This document shows, in pieces, positions 1-6,800 of a DNA stretch of 19,217 bases (positions are counted from its first letter, which is position 1; every line of letters begins with the position of its first letter). The stretch is from CAZEYT01 sp964516295 (GTDB lineage: Bacteria > Verrucomicrobiota > Verrucomicrobiia > Chthoniobacterales > Terrimicrobiaceae), in assembly GCA_964516295.1 (NCBI GenBank), contig CAZEYT010000051.1, positions 1-19,217 on the forward strand, read 5' to 3'. A model generated the notes under the pieces. That model worked only from the letters and a program-made list of their open reading frames with translations, searched no databases and was not told the DNA's origin. Made by a program: the position numbers and the translations under genes.

Positions 1-1328
1 TGATCGGGCGGCGCGGGCAACCAGTTCGACTCTTTCTCTGGGCCCGGGCTTTCGTTCTGGATGTAGAGATCGACCGAGCCGTCGGGATTCACCTTCAAAG
101 GCTGCCGGGCACTGATGCTGTACCGGTTGAGCGGGTTGGGAACAAAAAAGTAGTCTTTGTCATACATGGTCAGCGACCAGAAGCCATTCACCGGGGGTAG
201 TTCGCCCTTGGGGAAATGCATGACGTATTTCTTCCCACCGCTGAATTTACCGACGATGTCCGGGCCCTCCGAGGTCGGATAAACGGCATCCTGCGGGCGG
301 TTTGCGCCGAGTCCGATCGCTGTGATGAGCGCGCGCTGGAGGTAGTTTGTGCCGTAGAGACCCGTCTTCGTCGTAAAGAGCCATCCGTTCTGCAAAGTCA
401 TGTCCCCGGTCAGGATGCCGCCTTTGAGGTGGGCCATGATCCGCTCGTTGGCGATCTTCGGAACCGCTTCAAAAGCCTCCTTCGCGACGGGTCCAAGCTT
501 TTCCGTGGTGAACGGCTTGCCGGGTTCGATACCGAGCTTGGCGAGTTTTTCCATCATGGGTTTGTCGGCGTCGGCAGGGGGGTTGTCTTTGAGCAGTTGG
601 GCCAGCAGGTTGAAAAATTCTGTGGCGGAGAGTGCGTTGACTTGGTCACGCACAGGGGTTTTCATGTCTATCGTCGGGTCGACCTTTCCCGGAGGGGGCG
701 TATAGGGCTTGCCATAACTGCTGAGTGGGATAACCGAGATCTCATCCTGCATTTTGTGAACCTCTTTGTAATCTTCGGGCGTTCCAGTGCAGTAAATTCT
801 GCCGAGCAACCACACGATGCTGGTAGGAGATTTATACTCCGTCACCCCCTCGGGAAGTTTGCCGCTCCAGCCCGGGCCTGTGATTGCATATTTTTGCGGA
901 CCCGTTCCGGTCGTGCGCTTGCCGGGGACTTGGAAAACATTCGTCCAGCCATCCAGCATCGGGAACAAATAATACCTGTCATGCGCATCCGGCAGGCTGA
1001 GCACCCAGGGTTCTTTGCTCACGTCCAGCCATGACATCGTGTAAAGTGTGTCAGCATTTGGCGCAGTGACCTGCTTGTCATCCACCGAGGGATACTCCCT
1101 GAGACGCATGATTTGACCCATTGGTGCTGCTTTGTTCGAAGGGCTTTCGACATTGGTGAGCACCCTGCGGCTCATTTCCATGGTCACCAGCGGGTAGCCG
1201 TAGATGTAGGCTTCCACACCGAGTGCCGCGGCCTCCATCGGGTTTTCCAAGGCTGAGAGGCGATTCGGGGACAGCGCGAGCGAGAGAGCGGCGCAGGCGA
1301 TCGGGAGGATGGACACTGGGATTTTCAT
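1..1328 (-). CDS. DUF1254/DUF1214 secreted protein, C-terminus cut by window edge
   Basis: Reading from an ATG at 1328 gives 442 codons with no stop before the edge. The first ~26 residues (MKIPVSILPIACAALSLALS...) form a signal peptide, so the product is exported. Next comes a DUF1254-type N-terminal domain (EAYIYGYPLVTMEMSRR, then APNADTLYTMSWLDV). The C-terminal part is DUF1214-like (VNGFWSLTMYDKDYFFV..., then QNESPGPEKESNWLPAPPD). By comparison with the family, roughly 35-40 residues are missing at the C-terminus. The biochemical role of this family is not established to my knowledge. The gene is divergent from an AraC-type regulator about 100 nt away, which is the likely controller. A second member of the family ends at the right edge of the window. 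Confidence 0.9.
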   Translation of the reverse strand, partial: MKIPVSILPIACAALSLALSPNRLSALENPMEAAALGVEAYIYGYPLVTMEMSRRVLTNVESPSNKAAPMGQIMRLREYPSVDDKQVTAPNADTLYTMSWLDVSKEPWVLSLPDAHDRYYLFPMLDGWTNVFQVPGKRTTGTGPQKYAITGPGWSGKLPEGVTEYKSPTSIVWLLGRIYCTGTPEDYKEVHKMQDEISVIPLSSYGKPYTPPPGKVDPTIDMKTPVRDQVNALSATEFFNLLAQLLKDNPPADADKPMMEKLAKLGIEPGKPFTTEKLGPVAKEAFEAVPKIANERIMAHLKGGILTGDMTLQNGWLFTTKTGLYGTNYLQRALITAIGLGANRPQDAVYPTSEGPDIVGKFSGGKKYVMHFPKGELPPVNGFWSLTMYDKDYFFVPNPLNRYSISARQPLKVNPDGSVDLYIQNESPGPEKESNWLPAPPD

Positions 1329-1392
1329 GGTCGCCGAGGTTGGAAGCATTTCCCGGGAACCTTAGCACAGGGACTTCGCGGCGCCTATCCGA

Positions 1393-1402
1393 TTTGCGCA
1401 AA
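1393..1402. promoter_or_regulatory. Palindrome TTTGCGCAAA in the divergent intergenic region
   Basis: A perfect 10-bp palindrome lies between the divergent DUF1254 gene (start 1328) and the AraC-type regulator gene (start near 1426). Its position suits an operator serving one or both genes. No -35/-10 pair can be assigned with confidence. A palindrome of this size can occur by chance, and AraC proteins more often bind direct repeats. Confidence 0.25.
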
Positions 1403-1425
1403 ACTGCTTGTCGAACACCACGGGG

Positions 1426-2430
1426 ATGATACGAGCGGAGGTGGTTAAGACTTTCATGCCGACTCTCTTTCCGGCCGGTTATGCCATCACGGCCTCCGCG
1501 GACTCGTATGAGCGGGCGGAGGCCTTGTCGCACCAATGGAACATCCGGACAACCCAGTTGGAAAAAGGACGCTATGATTTCCGACTTTGCGCTCTTCACA
1601 CCCGAAAGATCCAGGTGGGCCGCATTCTCCGGTCGCTTGGCACGCGACTGGAGGGCGAAGTGCCAAGGGGAACGGTGACCATGGCGGTGGCGCTGAACCC
1701 GGAGTCCCAGATGCAATTCCGGGGTCGGCGTGTGGGGTCGCTGGACCTGATTTTGCAAGAAGACACGAGCAGCTTGGATTTTTCATTCCTGGGAGGAGTC
1801 GAACTCCTGACCGTAGCGGTGAGCCGCGACGAGTTGGACCGCCGGGCTCTGGCCCTTTGGGGCAAGCCGTTTCCCTGCGAAAGCCGCTTTGGGGTTCTCC
1901 CGTTCCTTGGCGAGGCCGGGCGCCAAGCCGCGTGTTTGCAGATCGCGGCCGTTTTGGCGGAGGCTCTCCTTACACCGGGCCTGTTTGCAGCGGACCGGCC
2001 GGGGCGGCGTTTTGAGAATGCGATTTTGGAGGCTTTGTTCGAGAATCTGGCCGACCGAAGCAACGTGCTGGGCAGAATGGACCGGCACCGTGCGGCACAT
2101 CAGGCCGTGGAGTTTCTTCATTCGCATCGCCGCGAGGAGCTGGCCATGACCGATATCTGCGAAGCCGTCGGTGCCAATCGCCGGACGTTGCACCTGGCGT
2201 TTCTGGAGCTCTACGGTGTTCCTCCGATGAAGTATCTCCGCGCGCTCAAGCTCTGTGGAGCGCGTCGGGACTTGGCGAAATCCCCGGACTCCGGTCGTCG
2301 CGTTACGGATGTGGCGATGGCGTGGGGCTTCAATCACCTTGGCCGCTTTTCGGCTTACTATCGGGAATTCTTTGGCGAGCTCCCGTCGGTGAAATTCGCG
2401 GTGGATCGGTCTGAAGCAACCGGTCGGTGA
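1426..2430 (+). CDS. AraC-family transcriptional regulator
   Basis: The 334-residue product ends in a typical AraC/XylS DNA-binding domain. The first helix-turn-helix lies in ELAMTDICEAVGANRRTLHL, followed by FLELYGVPPMKYLRALKL. The second is VTDVAMAWGFNHLGRFSAYY, ending in the usual YREFFGELPS. The N-terminal ~200 residues look like the AraC-binding-2 type of ligand or dimerisation domain, but are too diverged to name an inducer. Starts: an in-frame TTG lies at 1408, ATG at 1426 and ATG at 1456. GGAGG at 1437-1441 is rather far from 1456, so 1426 is a compromise. The divergent DUF1254 gene is the obvious candidate target. The gene converges on the VWA gene, with about 80 nt between the stops. 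Confidence 0.9.
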   Translation: MIRAEVVKTFMPTLFPAGYAITASADSYERAEALSHQWNIRTTQLEKGRYDFRLCALHTRKIQVGRILRSLGTRLEGEVPRGTVTMAVALNPESQMQFRGRRVGSLDLILQEDTSSLDFSFLGGVELLTVAVSRDELDRRALALWGKPFPCESRFGVLPFLGEAGRQAACLQIAAVLAEALLTPGLFAADRPGRRFENAILEALFENLADRSNVLGRMDRHRAAHQAVEFLHSHRREELAMTDICEAVGANRRTLHLAFLELYGVPPMKYLRALKLCGARRDLAKSPDSGRRVTDVAMAWGFNHLGRFSAYYREFFGELPSVKFAVDRSEATGR

Positions 2431-2511
2431 TCGCTTCGGCGTTTGGCATTGCAAGGACGGGCAGAGCTTGGGAAGGCCTTGAGGGGAGATCTTCGGAGCT
2501 GGGCCGGCGGG

Positions 2512-3552
2512 CTACTTCATTTCGCGGAGTTTGCCGCCGGTGCCGCGGGCGAGGGAGCCGGCTTCGCGTTTATCCTGGGGTTTCATTTCGAACCCGATGA
2601 AGTTGATCTTGCAGCCTTCGGGGCCTTGCAGGGGGCCGCGGGCGACTTTTTCGATTTCCTTCCAGGGAATGTCGCCGCCGTAACCGGGGGCATTGTCGGG
2701 GTTCCACTGGAAGCTGCCGTCGGAGATGACGAAGATGACATCGGGTTGGAGGCGGGCGGCGAGTTCCAGAACACCGACAAAGCCGCGGTTGTTGGCGACG
2801 ACCTTGCCCGAGGCGGCCATCATGCCGCTGTCGACCCATTCGTTATTGATCCAGTCCAACGCGGCGGCGCGATTCTGGTCGGTGGCGGGGACGAGTTCTT
2901 TGTTGAAGGCTTTGTAGTTGCGGGTGAATTGGATGATGCCGAAGCGGGCGTTGATCGGGAGCTTGGAGATGAGGTTGATGGTTTCTTCCTGAATCTTGGA
3001 GAGCGGGACGCCGGCTTTGTTGGCTTTGTTGACGACGCTGGTGGAGACGTCGAAGAGGAGCAGGACGCGTTTGCCGGTGGATTGGATGCCGAAGAAGCTC
3101 ATGCCGACCCCGGTGCCGCCCACCCCGCCCGAGCCTTCGCCACCGGGTCCCTGACCGGCGGTGCCGACCAGACTGGAGACTTGGTCGGAGACAATCTCTG
3201 CGGGATCGAGCGGAAGCATCTGGTCCATCGGCATCTTGGGAAGCTCGGGGAGAGCGAAGGGAGCGGGGCGCAGGCTTTGCAGGCGGTCGTTGAAAGTCGG
3301 CTTGGGCGTCATGGCATCAAAGGCTGCCATGTTCATTTCGTGTTCGCGTTGTTTGGCGGGGAGGCGGATGTCTCTTTTGACCACGAAGTTTGCGGGCGGC
3401 GGGAAGATGTATTTCGCGACGACAATGACGCCGGCAACGATGCCGCCGAGGAGGTGAAGGACCAGCACGCCGACGATGATGCTGATGATGAGCTTGCGAC
3501 GGCGTTTGCGTGCGAGCGCGCCCTCTGAGAGAAGTTCTTCTAAGGCGGCCAT
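2512..3552 (-). CDS. Membrane-anchored von Willebrand factor A (VWA) domain protein
   Basis: A 346-residue protein. A basic cytoplasmic tail (ARKRRRK) precedes one membrane segment at about residues 21-48. Next is a proline-rich stretch (about 51-125) and a Gly-rich linker (GGEGSGGVGGTG). The VWA domain starts near residue 161: KRVLLLFDVSTSV carries the metal-site motif DxSxS (D168, S170, S172), and DVIFVISDGS supplies the later strand and Asp. The topology puts the VWA domain in the periplasm. It is the last gene of the Exb operon and its ATG overlaps the exbD stop by one base (TGATG), so the two are likely translationally coupled. One membrane anchor followed by a Pro-rich stalk resembles TonB/TolA layout, but no TonB C-terminal domain is visible. 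The ligand is unknown. Confidence 0.88.
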   Translation of the reverse strand: MAALEELLSEGALARKRRRKLIISIIVGVLVLHLLGGIVAGVIVVAKYIFPPPANFVVKRDIRLPAKQREHEMNMAAFDAMTPKPTFNDRLQSLRPAPFALPELPKMPMDQMLPLDPAEIVSDQVSSLVGTAGQGPGGEGSGGVGGTGVGMSFFGIQSTGKRVLLLFDVSTSVVNKANKAGVPLSKIQEETINLISKLPINARFGIIQFTRNYKAFNKELVPATDQNRAAALDWINNEWVDSGMMAASGKVVANNRGFVGVLELAARLQPDVIFVISDGSFQWNPDNAPGYGGDIPWKEIEKVARGPLQGPEGCKINFIGFEMKPQDKREAGSLARGTGGKLREMK

Positions 3553-3998
3553 CAGGATTCCTCCTCCGACGAGTCGGCAAACGTCACGCCGGTGATGCCC
3601 GCTTGGGCGCAGACATTAAGCACGGTGACGATGCGTTGGTGGTTGGCGTTGTCATCCGCGTCGATGGTGATGAGGGCTTCGCTTTTGTTGGCGTCGGCGG
3701 TTTCCTTGAATCGCTTGAGTGTGCCGAGCAGTGTGGGGAGTGTCTCGCTGGTCGGGGAATCCATGGGCTGGTCGTTGAGGATGACCTGGCCGTCCGGGCG
3801 GATGAAAATACGTTGTTCGTCAGGAATATCGAGCGTCTCTTCCTGGGCAACGGTGCCGGGGAGGCCGATGTCGATATCGCTCTCCTGCTTGACGGGCTTG
3901 GCGGTGACCATGAAAAAGACGAGCAGCAGGAACACCATGTCGATCATGGGTCCCATCTGCATCTCTACGGTCTGAACGTCTTTGCGTTTTAATTGCAT
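3552..3998 (-). CDS. exbD: ExbD/TolR-type biopolymer transport protein (second copy)
   Basis: A 148-residue protein with the standard ExbD layout: a short cytoplasmic N-terminus, one membrane helix at about residues 17-33 (PMIDMVFLLLVFFMVT), and a periplasmic domain. Asp20 in the helix is the family's essential proton-pathway residue. The C-terminal part (about 75-140) has the alternating strand and helix pattern of the ExbD periplasmic fold. It is clearly a paralogue of the other ExbD here, not a duplicate. The two share the PMIDM...FLLLVFFMVT core but differ widely elsewhere. Its start codon lies immediately next to one copy of the 95-nt palindromic repeat, which has replaced any normal upstream coupling. 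No Shine-Dalgarno sequence is visible. The stop overlaps the VWA start. Confidence 0.93.
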   Translation of the reverse strand: MQLKRKDVQTVEMQMGPMIDMVFLLLVFFMVTAKPVKQESDIDIGLPGTVAQEETLDIPDEQRIFIRPDGQVILNDQPMDSPTSETLPTLLGTLKRFKETADANKSEALITIDADDNANHQRIVTVLNVCAQAGITGVTFADSSEEES

Positions 3999-4004
3999 GG
4001 GGTG

Positions 4005-4099
4005 GGGAACACAGAGGCAAGGAGAGCACGGAGTATGGCCGAAAATGCAGGGGTTGAGTGGCTGGAATCCCTCTGTGAACTCTGTGCCTCTGTGTTCAT
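4005..4099. repeat. 95-nt palindromic repeat, copy A (downstream of the GxxExxY gene)
   Basis: It aligns without gaps to copy B at 4519-4613. I count 75 of 95 identical positions by hand. The ends form an inverted repeat: 4007-4019 (GAACACAGAGGCA) pairs perfectly with 4085-4097, and the arms continue for about 26 nt with a few mismatches, so the element can fold into a hairpin. The TGA stop of the GxxExxY gene (4096-4098) falls inside its outer end. The ATG of the second exbD lies 6 nt beyond its other end. Confidence 0.85.
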
Positions 4100-4509
4100 A
4101 TTGAGTATCCGTTAACGAGGCGGTGAACGCCTTTGGTCAGATCGGCGGTGTGAAAGTTGATCAGGAGACCGAGACGCAAGCCGGAGAGGCGGAGGTAGGA
4201 GAGCAATTGAGCTTTATCCACATCGATAACTTCTTTCTTGGCCTTGAGATCTACGATGACCCGGTTCGCAACGACAAGGTCGAGCCGCAGGTCATCACCG
4301 AGGTCCTCGCCCTTGTAGCGGATGGGATCAGGCACTTGATGGGCGTGAGGAATCGCGCGAAGCGTGAATTCGTGGCGGAGTGCCCGCTCATAGATTCGTT
4401 CCAGCAAACCGGGACCCAAGTGGCGATGAACATCGATAGCCGCACCGATGATCGCCTCGGTCAACGCTTCATCCGGATCGAGCTGTGTTCTCAGAGCCTG
4501 CGCGTTCAT
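4096..4509 (-). CDS. GxxExxY family protein (PD-(D/E)XK nuclease-like)
   Basis: A 137-residue protein of the GxxExxY family. The name-giving motif is G34-L-L-E37-R-I-Y40 within HRHLGPGLLERIYE. A nuclease-like core follows: RLDLVVANRVIVDLKA gives D77 and D87-x-K89, resembling the D...(D/E)xK triad. Next come AQLLSYLRLSGLRLGLLINF and a short tail. Start: the open frame runs upstream through the exbD region, but similarity begins at the ATG at 4509, directly after a repeat copy. The gene is flanked by two copies of a 95-nt palindromic repeat and separates two exbD genes that would otherwise be adjacent. That looks like a cassette insertion. The cellular function of the family is not known to me; nuclease activity is an inference from the motif. 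Confidence 0.9.
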   Translation of the reverse strand: MNAQALRTQLDPDEALTEAIIGAAIDVHRHLGPGLLERIYERALRHEFTLRAIPHAHQVPDPIRYKGEDLGDDLRLDLVVANRVIVDLKAKKEVIDVDKAQLLSYLRLSGLRLGLLINFHTADLTKGVHRLVNGYSI

Positions 4510-4518
4510 GGTCGGGAG

Positions 4519-4613
4519 GGGAACGCTAAGACACGGAGAGCACAGAGGATGGCCAGGGATGAAGGGTTTGCTTGGTAGGAATCCCTCCGTGAACTCTGTG
4601 CCTCCGTATTCAT
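4519..4613. repeat. 95-nt palindromic repeat, copy B (upstream of the GxxExxY gene)
   Basis: A gap-free partner of copy A in the same orientation. It abuts the exbD stop codon (4614-4616) with no spacer and ends 9 nt before the GxxExxY start codon. The arms (ACGGAG, then CACAGAG near 4532-4547, facing CTCTGTG, then CCTCCGT near 4594-4607) can pair, with more mismatches than in copy A. Some arm differences between copies occur on both sides, which suggests the fold is conserved. Confidence 0.83.
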
Positions 4614-5021
4614 TCAGTCCTGATAAGTTCCGAAGATGACGTTGATAGCGCCGGCTTCGCTGGCGATTTTCATGAGTTCCTTGATCTGCTTGCCGGGCGT
4701 GTTGCGGTCGGCCCGCACGTAGAGGCGCAGCGGGGGCGTGTTTTTGAAGCGGGCTTTGAGGTGCTCGGTGAGTTCTTTCTTCGTGGCCGGACGGTGGCCG
4801 ATAAAAAGGTTGCCCCCTCCGTCGATGCTGATGATGTCGCGGTCCGACACGTCGCTGGGGATCACGGCATTGGCGGCCGTGGGCAGCTTGATATCCACCT
4901 TGACCTGCTCTTTGGAGATCTTTGTGGTGACCATGAAGAAGACCAGCAGCAGGAAGGTCATGTCGATCATCGGTGCCAATTGAAAGCCGACTTCGTCGTC
5001 CTGTTTTTTTGCCAGTCTCAT
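4614..5021 (-). CDS. exbD: ExbD/TolR-type biopolymer transport protein (first copy)
   Basis: A 135-residue protein with a cytoplasmic N-terminus (MRLAKKQDDEVGFQLA), one membrane helix at about 17-33 (PMIDMTFLLLVFFMVTT) with the conserved Asp20, and a periplasmic domain ending in KELMKIASEAGAINVIFGTY. The ATG overlaps the exbB stop by 4 nt (ATGA), a typical sign of translational coupling and matched stoichiometry with ExbB. ExbD proteins form the peptidoglycan-side part of the proton-driven ExbB-ExbD motor in the inner membrane. Two ExbD paralogues in one operon suggest a heterodimer within the ExbB pentamer. That is an inference from gene order. Downstream, the stop codon abuts a palindromic repeat. 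Confidence 0.94.
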   Translation of the reverse strand: MRLAKKQDDEVGFQLAPMIDMTFLLLVFFMVTTKISKEQVKVDIKLPTAANAVIPSDVSDRDIISIDGGGNLFIGHRPATKKELTEHLKARFKNTPPLRLYVRADRNTPGKQIKELMKIASEAGAINVIFGTYQD

Positions 5022-5797
5022 TCTTGGGATGTCTGCTCATACTCGGCGCTGGCTCCTTCGATTTTGAGTTCCCCGGAGAGCAGATCGAGCATGAAGGTGA
5101 CGCGTTTCTGAATGTTGGCGATGTGAATGGAGAGCAGGTTGCGGAAGTAGAAGTAAAAGAACATCGCCGGGATGCCGACGAAGAGTCCGCCGGCTGTGGT
5201 GATCATGGCTTCGCCGATGCCGCCGGCGAGATCGGAGGGTTCGGATTTCCCGGCGGCGAGCATGTCGAAGCTGGCAATCATGCCAGTGACGGTGCCCAGC
5301 AACCCGAGCATCGGGCCGATGGTGGCGAAGACGTTCAAGTAGTTCACCCAGAGGCTGAGCTTGGTTTCTTCGTTGGCGAGGGTTTCGCCGGCGGCCTGTT
5401 CCATGGAGAGCTTGTTGGCGAGGTCGCGCTCGAAGTTCACTTTGAGAAGGGCGGCGGCCATGGTGTTGGCGAAGACGTTCGGGTTCGAATGGCAGAGCGA
5501 GTAGGCCGAGGCGGCGTCGCGGGATTGCATGAATTGGCCGACCGCCTCGACCTGCGACTTCGGCATGAGCTTGTTGCCATTGATGTGGAGGAAGCAATAG
5601 ACAGCCACGGCGGCCGTGCCGATCGAGCACAGCAAAATCGGCCACATGAGCGCTCCGCCGGCATTGAAGGTGTCGAGGAGGGTTTTATCCTGCGGGGGCT
5701 TGGGCGTCGCGGCGGCGTCTTGCGCGAGGAGCGGGACGGTGAGTGCGATGAGGCACGCGAAGAGGAGGCTAATTTTTCGGAGCGGGCTTTTTTTCAT
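5018..5797 (-). CDS. exbB: MotA/TolQ/ExbB proton channel family protein
   Basis: A 259-residue protein. A signal-like N-terminal segment (about 1-26, ending LLAQDAAA) is followed by three membrane helices near 48-70, 153-176 and 196-220. The conserved core is VNYLNVFATIGPMLGLLGTV, then TGMIASFDML, then GGIGEAMITTAGGLFVGIPA, which is diagnostic of MotA/TolQ/ExbB channels. It should pentamerise in the inner membrane and, with ExbD, convert proton flow into movement. The start at ATG 5797 is chosen because the signal segment begins there; it overlaps the end of the upstream gene by 29 nt. The stop overlaps exbD by 4 nt. An N-terminal signal-like helix before the channel core is common in the longer ExbB variants. 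Confidence 0.95.
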   Translation of the reverse strand: MKKSPLRKISLLFACLIALTVPLLAQDAAATPKPPQDKTLLDTFNAGGALMWPILLCSIGTAAVAVYCFLHINGNKLMPKSQVEAVGQFMQSRDAASAYSLCHSNPNVFANTMAAALLKVNFERDLANKLSMEQAAGETLANEETKLSLWVNYLNVFATIGPMLGLLGTVTGMIASFDMLAAGKSEPSDLAGGIGEAMITTAGGLFVGIPAMFFYFYFRNLLSIHIANIQKRVTFMLDLLSGELKIEGASAEYEQTSQE

Positions 5798-6800
5798 TTT
5801 TCTTGGGTTTCGGTGTGGGCGATGAGGCGGATTTTTGGTCGGCCGGAGGCGCGAGGTCGTTGCGTGCCTCCTTTTCCGGATCGGCAGCGCGGATGTCTTC
5901 GGGGAGGGAGGCGATGAACGCTTTGGCTTGGGTGGCGTAGCGCGTTTGCGGGTAGATGGCGACGATGTCGCGGGCGCATTCGAGGGCGAGGGCCTTTTCT
6001 CCAACAAAATCGTAAACCTGGGCGGCTCCCCAGAGTCCGCGTGCTGCGGGTTCGGATTCCGAGCCATGGAAAAGATAGGGGTAGAGGTAAAGGTCGACGG
6101 CTCCGTGGTAGAGGCGGGCGTGTTCCGGGCGGACGAAGAAGTCTTCCTGCCAGCGGGGGTTGTCTTCGACGAGTTTGCGAAGGCCGGAATCGTCGGCCCC
6201 CGCGAGGATGAACTTGGCCTCGATGAGAACGGCCGGACTCTCGGTGACGGCAGCGAGTTCCATGGCTTCGTTCACGGCTTCGGCGGCGCGACCGGTGGCG
6301 ACCATGGCACGAAGGCGGCCCTGGCGGGCATTCATGCGATCCGCCGGATCCCAAGCTTTGTCTTTGATTTGTTGGAAGAGAGCGAGGGCGCGGGAGGCTT
6401 GGGTCGGATCGTTGCTTTTGAGGAGAAGGTCGCCGAGGAGGACGCCGATACGGGCCGCGGGCGAGCGCGGCATATCGAGCCAGGGGAGAAATTTTGTCCA
6501 CTGGGCTTCGAGGGCCGGGATTTTATCGGCGGTTGCGGTGCGGAGGAGGGCATCGCGAGCCGGGTCGGTGGCGAACCCGATTTGTTCGACGTCGGCTCGG
6601 GCAATCCCAACGCTGGCGTAAACGGGAGCGGCCCCCGGGACTGCGCTGGGAGCGGGAGGGAGGGGCACTTGGAGGCGGAGGGTGGGACCTTCGAGGCCGA
6701 CGAGAATTCCTGCGCGGCGTTCCCCGTTTTTCATGAAGAGCACGTCTTCGGCTTGGAGGCCACCGGTGAGGAGAAGCAGGACGAGGAGGGAGCGTTTCAT
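5769..6800 (-). CDS. Exported TPR-like helical-repeat protein of the Exb operon
   Basis: A 343-residue protein starting at ATG 6800, where a clear signal peptide begins (MKRSLLVLLLLTGGLQAED); this start overlaps the stop of the large TPR gene by 4 nt (ATGA). Residues ~18-75 form a beta-rich stretch (VLFMKNGERRAGILVGLEG) reminiscent of small sheet domains in periplasmic proteins. From about 85 to 300 the protein is Ala/Leu-rich helical repeat, for example QASRALALFQQIKDKAWDP and ALECARDIVAIYPQTRYATQ, consistent with degenerate TPRs. The tail is rich in Pro, Lys and Ser. It is likely periplasmic and a partner of the Exb motor. I cannot assign a named family, and open frames on the opposite strand here are shadows. 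Confidence 0.82.
   Translation of the reverse strand: MKRSLLVLLLLTGGLQAEDVLFMKNGERRAGILVGLEGPTLRLQVPLPPAPSAVPGAAPVYASVGIARADVEQIGFATDPARDALLRTATADKIPALEAQWTKFLPWLDMPRSPAARIGVLLGDLLLKSNDPTQASRALALFQQIKDKAWDPADRMNARQGRLRAMVATGRAAEAVNEAMELAAVTESPAVLIEAKFILAGADDSGLRKLVEDNPRWQEDFFVRPEHARLYHGAVDLYLYPYLFHGSESEPAARGLWGAAQVYDFVGEKALALECARDIVAIYPQTRYATQAKAFIASLPEDIRAADPEKEARNDLAPPADQKSASSPTPKPKKNEKKPAPKN

Noticed and set aside
2443..3528. A 361-codon plus-strand open frame opposite the VWA gene
   Set aside because: It is of shadow composition (Gly, Ala, Asp, Val), without motifs; the minus-strand frame has the DxSxS metal site and coupling to exbD.
4510..5040. Upstream extension of the GxxExxY reading frame into the exbD region
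   Set aside because: The extension is antigenic noise in another frame of exbD and the repeat; family similarity starts at the ATG at 4509.
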